Source: an uncultured Methylococcales bacterium
GTDB taxonomy: Bacteria; Pseudomonadota; Gammaproteobacteria; Methylococcales; Methylomonadaceae
Length of the DNA stretch: 44,369 nt
Direction: 5' to 3'
Assembly (NCBI GenBank): GCA_903902705.1
Contig: CAIUVX010000140.1
Location: 1-44,369, forward strand
Positions 7,554 to 14,282 of this stretch are shown in pieces. Every line of letters begins with the position of its first letter. The first letter of the stretch is position 1. A program made the translations under genes and the position numbers. A model generated the notes under the pieces. It did no database searches, was not told the origin of the DNA, and was given only the letters and a program-made list of their open reading frames with translations.

Positions 7554-7941
7554 TTGGGCAGCGCATCTACCCATAAAACAAGCTCTTCACACGACAGGTC
7601 TAATAATTCATTCAGCCCCCAGCCTGTTCTGGTTGCGACAAACGCACAATAATTGCGTGCCGTTTTAGGGCTTAGGACAAAAAACCACTATAGGTGTCTT
7701 GCAAGGTTTTATAGTCCGCCATATCCAAGGCTTCAATCTGTTTGGTAGTGACTTCGCATAAATTCGCAAACAAGAAAATCTCTTGCTCTGCGTCATCGCC
7801 TTTAATTTTTCGAGCCGCTAACGAATCGCGTACTTTAACGCGGCGCATCGTTAACGAGCTGACTGACTTTAACGGGTATTTAAGCGGTATTTCAACACTA
7901 TCAGTGGTTTGAGTGTCTTCTTCTTGCGTAGTTGCTGCCAT
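7547..7941 (-). CDS. Tail assembly chaperone gpE with -1 frameshift product gpE+E'
   Basis: The zero-frame product gpE is 89 residues (7941-7672): MAATTQEEDTQTTDSVEIPL, then KYPLKSVSSLTMRRVKVRDS and DMADYKTLQDTYSGFLS. Just before its stop is T TTT TTG (7684-7678) in the correct phase (GGT TTT TTG), the same heptamer type used for E/E' in phage P2. A -1 slip gives VLSPKTARNYCAFVATRTGW and ends LVLWVDALPKA at TGA 7549-7547, an extension of about 43 residues. The long form is a tail chaperone that coats the tape measure. This frame has no good start of its own, supporting expression by frameshift only. The full annotated interval covers both frames. Confidence 0.88.
7678..7684 (-). promoter_or_regulatory. 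Slippery heptamer TTTTTTG for -1 frameshifting
   Basis: The heptamer sits in X XXY YYZ phase four codons before the end of gpE (TTT TTG TCC TAA). Tail chaperone genes of P2-like phages conserve such a site at this position. Confidence 0.85.
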
Positions 7942-7962
7942 GTTATTGCCTTCTATTTATTT

Positions 7963-7994
7963 GTAGGTTGGGTTAGCGATAGCGTAACCCAACA
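7963..7994. repeat. Palindromic repeat, copy 1 (between small gene and E)
   Basis: GTAGGTTGGGTTAGCG with a near-perfect opposite arm GTAACCCAAC and a GATA-type centre. It fills the gap between the 55-residue gene and gpE. Related hairpins are at 8193-8225 and 8760-8791. This is the widely seen type of short genomic palindrome with GTTGGGTT arms. Confidence 0.85.
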
Positions 7995-8003
7995 TTTACC
8001 CGA

Positions 8004-8171
8004 TTATTCCGCTTTAGCCTGTGCTTTTTTAGGCACATCAGGCACGGGTTCTTTTGCTTTTAATTGCACAGAGCCATTCAGCAATAAATACTTGGCTTGC
8101 CGTGCATTCAATGACACGGTATCACCAATAGTATGCTGTTCATAAGCCTGTAAAACGATGTATTCATTCAT
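8004..8171 (-). CDS. Small tail-operon protein, 55 residues
   Basis: ATG at 8171-8169, TAA at 8006-8004. The product begins MNEYIVLQAYEQHTIGDTVS, continues with LNARQAKYLLLNGSVQLKAK, and ends in a Lys/Ala/Pro-rich tail. An ATG four bases further in is out of frame. Small proteins with an ARQAKYLLL-type segment occur near tube and chaperone genes of related prophages in my recollection, but I cannot name a function. Repeat hairpins flank it on both sides. Confidence 0.7.
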   Translation of the reverse strand: MNEYIVLQAYEQHTIGDTVSLNARQAKYLLLNGSVQLKAKEPVPDVPKKAQAKAE

Positions 8172-8192
8172 ATTAAACGACCTTTAAAGCAG

Positions 8193-8225
8193 GTAGGTTG
8201 GGTAGAGCGATAGCGAAACCCAACA
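8193..8225. repeat. Palindromic repeat, copy 2 (between FII and small gene)
   Basis: GTAGGTTGGGTAGAGCGATA with the opposite arm GAAACCCAACA. It is the same element family as 7963-7994 with a few changes, and fills the gap between the tube gene and the 55-residue gene. Confidence 0.82.
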
Positions 8226-8235
8226 ATCAATGGAG

Positions 8236-8739
8236 TTATAAACCCAGATTAGCGCGTTGGGTTGCCAGTTGATCCACGCCACCGATAATACGGATCATAT
8301 TCGGCACATCGATTTCATGAATCACTTCACCACCAACAGTCAGCTTGTAATAACGCAATGCTACCGATAGTTTCAGTGTGGCTTTATCGCCTGGTTTCCA
8401 GCTGCCATAATCCACTTCTTTAATCATGCCGCGCAGATTGATGATAACGCCTGTTTCAGTGCCGTCCTCAGATGCTAACGAACCACGAATAGTCAAGGGC
8501 TTAACATTACCAGCTGACAAGCCCCACAGTTTCAGGACATCCTTATTAAAATGTGTCAAAGTAGAATCCATTTCTAACTTTTCCATACCCATTTCAACTT
8601 CAATAGGTGCGTCCATACCGCCATTTCTAAACTCTTCGGTTTTAGACGTGAGCTTTGGCAGGGTGATTTCTTCAATGTTGCCAGCCTGACCGCGACCGTC
8701 AACAAAGAGATTCATATTTTTTAAAACACCATCTAACAT
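8236..8739 (-). CDS. Tail tube protein (P2 FII-like)
   Basis: A 167-residue protein of the P2 FII family, which stacks in hexameric rings to form the inner tube of contractile tails. It starts MLDGVLKNMNLFVDGRGQAG, contains EITLPKLTSKTEEFRNGGMD and ends with MIRIIGGVDQLATQRANLGL. Length and order (immediately after the sheath gene) match P2. The stop lies 11 bases before a repeat hairpin. Confidence 0.95.
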   Translation of the reverse strand: MLDGVLKNMNLFVDGRGQAGNIEEITLPKLTSKTEEFRNGGMDAPIEVEMGMEKLEMDSTLTHFNKDVLKLWGLSAGNVKPLTIRGSLASEDGTETGVIINLRGMIKEVDYGSWKPGDKATLKLSVALRYYKLTVGGEVIHEIDVPNMIRIIGGVDQLATQRANLGL

Positions 8740-8759
8740 AAATACCTCAATGTGGTGAT

Positions 8760-8791
8760 GTAGGTAGGGTTAGCGATAGCGTAACCCGACA
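8760..8791. repeat. Palindromic repeat, copy 3 (between sheath and tube genes)
   Basis: GTAGGTAGGGTTAGCGATAG with the opposite arm GTAACCCGACA; the two arms carry complementary changes relative to copy 1 (T to A and A to G), not fully compensatory. It occupies most of the 61-base gap between FI and FII. Confidence 0.8.
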
Positions 8792-8800
8792 AGTCTTAGG

Positions 8801-10318
8801 TTAAGCAAACAGGTCTTTGATGTAATCATTGACTAGGTGAGAGCGGAACACGATATGTTCAGCAGGGTAAACAGGCGTAAAGTCAAAATCAAAATACACA
8901 ATACCCTGCGAGATTTGATCGGATGAATTCAGCGCAGGATCAGCCCAACACTTACCACCCAAGATTGCCCCCACCAAAGTTAAATGCCGCAAATAGGCAT
9001 TCACGCCCTCGGTGACATCTTCAATGTAGGTCTTGGTGATATTTCTATCCACTGCCCACAAATGCCCGCGTAGCAAGGACTCATGAATCATGTCAGCGAT
9101 TCTAACCACAGATAAAAAAGCCCACTTAGGATCAGAAGCACAAGTACGATTACCCCACAAGCGATAACCATCCTTTTGTATAATCGTAGCAACTTCATTT
9201 TCGTTTAAGTAGTTAGCGCGAGAATTGACATCACCTAAGGCGAAGTCGATTTTTCTGGCAGTACCCAAAATACCGTACATTTCACGGTTAGAAGGCGACC
9301 ACCAAAAGCCACGTTCATTGTCCGACTTAGAGATCATGCCCGCGACCCGCGCAGAGGCAGGTTGATTGATTTCAGAGTTGGATACCGTGTCCCACACCTT
9401 AACTTGTGGATCAACAATATAAACGCGCTTAGAGCCAAAATCCTCACGATAACTAATCGCGGCAGCATCGGTTGAGTTAGGGCCATCGGCTATAATCACA
9501 GCGCGTAAGCTGTCCGCTATGCCTAATAAATCAGCGAGCAAGGCTTGTTCATGACTGTAACCAGGACAAACCAAAATGCGCGGCACAACTTTAACCACGG
9601 TTTCGGCATCTAAAAACGCCTGCACACCTGTACGATGACCACCCACGTCAACACCACCGATTAAATTCGATAAGGTTGCAGCGGCATCAATGCCTTCTGT
9701 CACACGAATAACAACAATCATTGCCCCCGTCTGATCGAAGATAGCATCAATCGCATCGGGTAACGTACCTTGCTTATCGCCTACCGTATCCAGTTTCGCG
9801 CCTTCCACACGACTACCTGTCACTAACACAGGCGTATTGAGTGGAAAGGCTTCATCTGCACCGTTGATTAACGGCTTGGCTTTAACGGTTGCAGCAACTG
9901 CCACAGCACCCGTGGATGCGCCTGTATTGGCAACGGTCACTAATGAATTGGCTTGAACGTGGGCAGTGATAGCGGTAATGATTTGCGCGGCTGTCGTGGT
10001 AATCGCCCCAGCACCACTGGTCGCCAAACTGACGACAATCGCCGTCAATGACACAGCAATTGATAACGACTGACTATTGGCTTTGGGATCTTTAAGATGG
10101 ACAGTAATATTATTACCCGCCCGTCCAGCGGTAATTGCTGTCCACGTTAAGGCATTATTACTCGCAATAACGCCCGTATTTAAACTAGCGATTACCGCAG
10201 GTGCAGAATTGGGTGCAGTACCGATAAGCCCGATAACGCTAGACTTAATGGTGGTAATAGGACGGCTACCGTCGTCTATCTCGACGATCTCGACACCATG
10301 TAGAAATTGTTCAGGCAT
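8801..10318 (-). CDS. Contractile tail sheath protein (P2 FI-like) with an insertion
   Basis: The 505-residue product starts MPEQFLHGVEIVEIDDGSRP, like P2 FI, and resumes FI homology at about residue 154 (ADEAFPLNTPVLVTGSR). Residues about 39-153 are an Ala/Thr/Val-rich insertion absent from P2 FI (396 residues) and probably form an extra surface domain. Later conserved parts include LVCPGYSHEQALLADLLGIA, DSRAVIIADGPNS-like text near residue 270, and ANYLNENEVATIIQKDGYRL with WGNRT. The C-terminus EHIVFRSHLVNDYIKDLFA matches the conserved sheath end that donates a strand to neighbours. Confidence 0.95.
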   Translation of the reverse strand: MPEQFLHGVEIVEIDDGSRPITTIKSSVIGLIGTAPNSAPAVIASLNTGVIASNNALTWTAITAGRAGNNITVHLKDPKANSQSLSIAVSLTAIVVSLATSGAGAITTTAAQIITAITAHVQANSLVTVANTGASTGAVAVAATVKAKPLINGADEAFPLNTPVLVTGSRVEGAKLDTVGDKQGTLPDAIDAIFDQTGAMIVVIRVTEGIDAAATLSNLIGGVDVGGHRTGVQAFLDAETVVKVVPRILVCPGYSHEQALLADLLGIADSLRAVIIADGPNSTDAAAISYREDFGSKRVYIVDPQVKVWDTVSNSEINQPASARVAGMISKSDNERGFWWSPSNREMYGILGTARKIDFALGDVNSRANYLNENEVATIIQKDGYRLWGNRTCASDPKWAFLSVVRIADMIHESLLRGHLWAVDRNITKTYIEDVTEGVNAYLRHLTLVGAILGGKCWADPALNSSDQISQGIVYFDFDFTPVYPAEHIVFRSHLVNDYIKDLFA

Positions 10319-10433
10319 TGGGCTATCTCTGTGTAATAAGAATTAGCCCATACCTTATGATTTTATTGCGGGTAGCGATAGTAAAGCGGTTTATAACTTA
10401 CTTAGCCAGTCTAATTCGTACATCTACCGCGAA

Positions 10434-10610
10434 TTACATATTGTCGCGTATCTGCTCGACTGATTGTTGGTTGCGGCGATTAATTATTAATTCCACTTCT
10501 TCATCTGTGACTGGCGTGCAAGAGGGTGGTAGTAAATCAAAGCCGCCGCGATCTAAATCACTGGCACTTAAAAAATGTATTTTGTCCTGCAAATCTTTAA
10601 AATAATTCAT
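10434..10610 (-). CDS. Small protein after the tail fibre gene, 58 residues
   Basis: ATG at 10610-10608, TAA at 10436-10434. It begins MNYFKDLQDKIHFLSASDLD and contains LLPPSCTPVTDEEVELIINR. Position (directly after the fibre gene, ten bases) and the PxxCxxxTDEE pattern suggest a tail-fibre assembly or phage tail chaperone-type protein, but this is tentative. The remaining gap to the sheath gene (10319-10433) holds no further gene that I can support. Confidence 0.6.
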   Translation of the reverse strand: MNYFKDLQDKIHFLSASDLDRGGFDLLPPSCTPVTDEEVELIINRRNQQSVEQIRDNM

Positions 10611-10619
10611 TACATTTTC

Positions 10620-11795
10620 CTATCTTAGTTCCGACCAAGCATAGATAGACGGGAGCGTGCCATCATTAGTTGCATGATAGCTGGAGCCAACAGGCACAAC
10701 TATAGTGCTTGTGTTTGCGTAGCCATAGTACGAGTTTTGTATTGACGTTTGTACTCCGTCGACAAATGTTCTAGTATGCCCATTGTCTGGTAGTGCGTTT
10801 GTGCTGACTATACAGAGACAGGCTAAAATAGGTCTGCTAGTAGTATTATAATATGTAACACCGATAGCTCTACTGGCTTTTACGTTTTGCCATGCCTGTC
10901 CAAATCCCAATGAATTTAACGCTGCCAAAGCAATACCACCGCTACCCTGAACAGTGCTTGGTGCAGTTGTCCACGTTCCCGCTATTGCTTGTGTAGATTC
11001 GACATACCCCATCACCCTAAACGCCACGCCTGTTCGTGCGGTCGTGGAATAAGCACCCATACCAGCACACCCAGTCACTGCTGTACTAGCAACCGCTGTA
11101 GTGATATTTGTTTGATAAGTTCCAGCGCCGCCTGTACCCGTCCCAAGTGCCGTTATGTAAGTCCCTGCTGGAACTCCAGTACCCCGCACCGCTTGCCCAA
11201 CCTGCCACGTTCCTGTCGGACCAGAGATTGTGAGAACGCCCGTAGTGACTGCAATAACCCCGGTACCAGTTGCTGCAGTGTCGATAGCGTTAGTGCTAAT
11301 CAGTGATGTCTCGTCTAGGTTTTTCCCGCCCAAAATATTAGCAACTGCAATCTCAATGGCCCCCGCATTATCAAGTGCCAAAATGATTAATCTATTTTGC
11401 ACTGCAGCAATAGTGCCAAGCGTCGCTCCACTCGGGACAACTAACGATATAGCTGATGCAATCGCTCTATGCAACACCCTACCATCTGTTAATAAAACGC
11501 TTCTAAAATCCAAATGCGTCGGCTGTGCTGTAATCGTTAATGCGTTTGCAGCTACTGTTGCCCCAATGGTTTTGATACCAAAATCAATCGTATGCGGATT
11601 AGCCTCCGCCTTATGAGCAGTCATCGTGTCTTCTGCGACTAGCACATCAACCCGCGCTTTTAGCCACTTGGTACGATTTGACAGATTACGCGCTGCCGCA
11701 TTGCTTTTGCCATCTACGCCGCCAACCACAGGGTCGGTTAATTCAAGTTGATAGACACCCGCATCATAAACTTCACTCTCTGGTAAATTAGCCAT
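10620..11795 (-). CDS. Tail fibre / receptor-binding protein
   Basis: A 391-residue protein with an N-terminal adaptor segment, [20 protein letters not shown], followed by [15 protein letters not shown], a motif common at the start of P2/Mu-type fibre proteins. The middle is Gly/Thr/Ala-rich low-complexity beta sequence (about 150-250). The C-terminal 120 residues ([20 protein letters not shown]) resemble tip domains of fibres. Its gene follows I by one base, as H follows I in P2. Fibre tips are the fastest evolving tail part, so the host receptor cannot be guessed. Confidence 0.8.
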   Translation of the reverse strand: MANLPESEVYDAGVYQLELTDPVVGGVDGKSNAAARNLSNRTKWLKARVDVLVAEDTMTAHKAEANPHTIDFGIKTIGATVAANALTITAQPTHLDFRSVLLTDGRVLHRAIASAISLVVPSGATLGTIAAVQNRLIILALDNAGAIEIAVANILGGKNLDETSLISTNAIDTAATGTGVIAVTTGVLTISGPTGTWQVGQAVRGTGVPAGTYITALGTGTGGAGTYQTNITTAVASTAVTGCAGMGAYSTTARTGVAFRVMGYVESTQAIAGTWTTAPSTVQGSGGIALAALNSLGFGQAWQNVKASRAIGVTYYNTTSRPILACLCIVSTNALPDNGHTRTFVDGVQTSIQNSYYGYANTSTIVVPVGSSYHATNDGTLPSIYAWSELR

Positions 11796-12352
11796 TAAAG
11801 CACCCCGCCGTTATGTGTATAAGTCCCGTCATAAATAACGGTATCGCTGTATAAAATATTCATAAAAATCAAATTCCGTAACACTGAGCGTTCATTTTTA
11901 TAGCGGGCTATGCGCTGCCTAATCTCTGTAATCGTGGCTAAATCAGGGATAGTGCCGATATTTAAAATTACATCAAATAAAGGCCATGTTGAATTAGAGC
12001 TATGATCTATCGTGCCATCATAGCGATAGACGGCATTATAATAATCAACTCGACTCTCCCGAATAATCACATTGGCATAACCCATTGCCAGCAACGATCT
12101 TTTGATAGCGTAAGGCGTACCTTTATGACTATGGATTTCATAAGAGGTAGCAATAACAGACCGCTTAACCGTCTCACTCCAATCGTCTTTCCACTCGTCA
12201 ACCGACAATGACCAGGCTAACCAAGGCAATAACGAGGCAGGACAAGTAGCAACATTCCACAACTTCTCAACCTCAACGCCCACACTTAAACGAGCCGTTG
12301 AGTCATCTAAGGCAATCTCGGATGCTGTGGCATTCGGTGGTAATAGGCTCAT
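11795..12352 (-). CDS. Baseplate protein (P2 gpI-like)
   Basis: A 185-residue member of the P2 tail protein I family, part of the baseplate wedge. It begins [20 protein letters not shown], then has [20 protein letters not shown], which is the family signature. [20 protein letters not shown] follows and aligns with the I-family mid region. It starts one base into the J stop and its stop shares one base with the fibre start. Confidence 0.93.
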   Translation of the reverse strand: MSLLPPNATASEIALDDSTARLSVGVEVEKLWNVATCPASLLPWLAWSLSVDEWKDDWSETVKRSVIATSYEIHSHKGTPYAIKRSLLAMGYANVIIRESRVDYYNAVYRYDGTIDHSSNSTWPLFDVILNIGTIPDLATITEIRQRIARYKNERSVLRNLIFMNILYSDTVIYDGTYTHNGGVL

Positions 12353-13308
12353 TAAACACCCACTCCGCCATCAGTCAGCGTAATTGCTGTGCAGTATCCT
12401 GCCTGATAATTCGCAATCGCCACATCAGCAACGGGATTAGTCAAAACAACATGATGCACGCCGCTTTGATGTAACGCTGCATATATGCCAGACACGGCAA
12501 TATCACGCCCTAGCTTATGGCTATCATCAACATAAGCCTCAATGGCTCCTTCCGCCGCCGACAACACGGTTGCACTGGATGGGCCATCATAAAAATACAG
12601 GGTTGCTGCAACCGTATAATTAACAATCTCAGCCGAGCGCACTACCACTTTATCAGTCAACGGACGTACCGACTCATCATTCAATGCCGCTGTTACCAAA
12701 GCTAAAACCGTATCACTTGCCGCACCATTGCTCACTGTTGACAAAACAGACACTGCGACCATACCAGGCTCAGGTGTCAGTAAATTGGCAGAAGAATCAA
12801 TCACAATCAAACCAGCCGATACATGAAAGGTCACATGATCGACAGACACATCTTTCACCAAGGCACTGGCACTTAAACCATGATAAATATAAGCCCCACT
12901 TGACCCCGCATTACTCAAGCCTTCCATTGCAAACTGAATGCGTATTCTTAAGCTGCTGTCGCTTTCCATCACCGCCACAACAGGCGGTATGGCATCAGGA
13001 TTTGCAGGGGTAATCACCAATCGGGTGACATTAAATAACGCGCCCAGATTATCCAGATCATTGCTAATCGCGTATGCCAACATCACAGCCTTGGCAGCAT
13101 CATTGACCCGTTGTCGCAAAATCAATTCACGATACGCTGCAACTTCTAATACCTTGTAGGCAGGATCAGACTCTAATAATGCGGTAAACGTTGGTTGACG
13201 CGTCTGTAAATCTGACAGCATTGCCGCCAGAATAGTTTCATAATCCAGTACCTCAATAATCGTAGGAACAGGGACTTTGGATAAATCAATCGCACTAAAT
13301 GCACTCAT
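12352..13308 (-). CDS. Baseplate protein J (P2 gpJ-like)
   Basis: A 318-residue baseplate assembly protein J, the wedge protein homologous to T4 gp6. It starts MSAFSAIDLSKVPVPTIIEV and has LIL RQRVNDAAKAVMLAYA-type sequence near residue 80 (ELILRQRVNDAAKAVM) followed by NLGALFNVTRL. The YIYHGLSASALVKDVSV segment and the late DLGRDIAVSGIYAALHQSGV-like region are typical. It overlaps the W-like gene by four bases (ATGA). Confidence 0.93.
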   Translation of the reverse strand: MSAFSAIDLSKVPVPTIIEVLDYETILAAMLSDLQTRQPTFTALLESDPAYKVLEVAAYRELILRQRVNDAAKAVMLAYAISNDLDNLGALFNVTRLVITPANPDAIPPVVAVMESDSSLRIRIQFAMEGLSNAGSSGAYIYHGLSASALVKDVSVDHVTFHVSAGLIVIDSSANLLTPEPGMVAVSVLSTVSNGAASDTVLALVTAALNDESVRPLTDKVVVRSAEIVNYTVAATLYFYDGPSSATVLSAAEGAIEAYVDDSHKLGRDIAVSGIYAALHQSGVHHVVLTNPVADVAIANYQAGYCTAITLTDGGVGV

Positions 13309-13655
13309 ATCACCATCCCATCAATTTTAATACTCACACCATCAGGTAAATACACGCCTGTAATCGATAACTGGGCTTTGCCTTCGGCGGTGATATTGGT
13401 CACTTCTAGCCGCTTAACCTGTAAACGTGGCTCCCATTTATCTAACGCCTCAGCAATTGCCGCGTACAAAAACAACACTGTATCGCCATTCAATGGTGCA
13501 TCAATCAACTCAAACAACTTAGAGCCATATTGCCGACGCATCACCCGCGACCCGCGTGGCGTGGTTAAAATATCTATAATAGACTGTCGCAAATGCTCAA
13601 GTCCTGCCAGTGACTGACCTGTGTTTTTATCAATGCCGATCATGGGGATGCTCAA
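13305..13655 (-). CDS. Baseplate protein (P2 gpW / T4 gp25-like)
   Basis: A 116-residue GPW/gp25 family protein with MIGIDKNTGQSLAGLEHLRQ and the signature ILTTPRGSRVMRRQYGSKLF, then WEPRLQVKRLEV. It is a wedge component that initiates sheath assembly. This is the first complete gene of the tail operon as it stands. The spike gene V, which precedes W in P2, is not present upstream. Confidence 0.93.
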   Translation of the reverse strand: MSIPMIGIDKNTGQSLAGLEHLRQSIIDILTTPRGSRVMRRQYGSKLFELIDAPLNGDTVLFLYAAIAEALDKWEPRLQVKRLEVTNITAEGKAQLSITGVYLPDGVSIKIDGMVI

Positions 13656-13800
13656 ATAAGTGAGTTAGTTTGTTACACTCAACACAGCATTTATAGCCCA
13701 GTGGATAGCCTTTTTTACCGCCTACATACGTTATAAAAACCTCGCAACGGTGAAATAACTGCCACGCTTTAACGGTTCGTAAACAGGCATAAAAAACTAT
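13630..13800 (-). pseudogene. C-terminal fragment of an unidentified phage gene
   Basis: On the minus strand an open frame reads RTVKAWQLFHRCEVFITYVG then GKKGYPLGYKCCVECNKL and ends at TGA 13632-13630, overlapping the W-like start by 26 bases. Upstream of about 13800 the frame runs antisense to the hsdM remnant and is not credible. The CCVEC cluster hints at a metal site, though with only one cluster. It is probably the 3' end of a prophage gene cut at the hsdM junction; I do not recognise the family, and it does not resemble P2 gpV. Confidence 0.4.
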
Positions 13801-13802
13801 AA

Positions 13803-14123
13803 CTATCTTATCCAAACGGGGTAAAAAGTTACAACAAAACCAAACCCATGCGCTTTGAAGAATTCCAGACCGAAATTGACTGGTGGGGCGATGCGAGTGA
13901 TGGCTATGCGGCACGAGTACAAACAGAACAAGCGTGGCAAGTCTCGATAGCCGACATCAAAGCGCGTAACTACAACCTCGATATAAAAAATCCCCACGTC
14001 GGCGAACAAATCAGCCATGACCATGGCCAGTTGCTACAACACTATGCCCAGCAACAGCAGGAAATTAGTGAGTTGCGCGAGCAGCTTAAAAGCATTTTGC
14101 AACAGGCGTTGACGCGCCAATGA
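13803..14123 (+). pseudogene. hsdM: Remnant of type I restriction methylase subunit HsdM (C-terminus)
   Basis: From 13803 the plus-strand frame reads LSYPNGVKSYNKTKPMRFEE and continues IDWWGDASDGYAARVQTEQA, then ARNYNLDIKNPHVGE, the hallmark C-terminal segment of HsdM, and a coiled-coil end (QHYAQQQQEISELREQLKSI). A stop (TAA 13800-13802) immediately precedes the recognisable part, and the catalytic N-terminal domains (AdoMet site and NPPF motif) are missing. An ATG at 13848 would give only 91 residues. The break marks a junction with the tail module. Confidence 0.88.
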
Positions 14124-14138
14124 GAAAAAATAAAACAC

Positions 14139-14256
14139 CGTCATTCCAGCATGGATGCTGGAGCCGAAGACCGCGAAGCGAATCCAGTCACAAGGATGTG
14201 TTCAAGTATATGCCATCCGTGGTGACTAGATTGCGGCAATCCCTGCCGCAATGACG
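14139..14256. repeat. MITE-like palindromic element between hsdM remnant and hsdS
   Basis: A 118-base segment bounded by CGTCATT and AATGACG, with internal hairpins CCAGCATGGATGCTGG and TTGCGGCAATCCCTGCCGCAA. It carries no coding potential and fills the gap between the two hsd frames. A shorter sequence with GGAATCCCAG arms is at 27642-27669. Confidence 0.7.
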
Positions 14257-14282
14257 TATTTTGAGAAATTGGTGAACAAAAA

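Noticed and set aside
13801-13914. N-terminal part of the minus-strand frame ending at 13630
   Set aside because: It lies opposite clear HsdM sequence, so only the part below about 13800 may be real.
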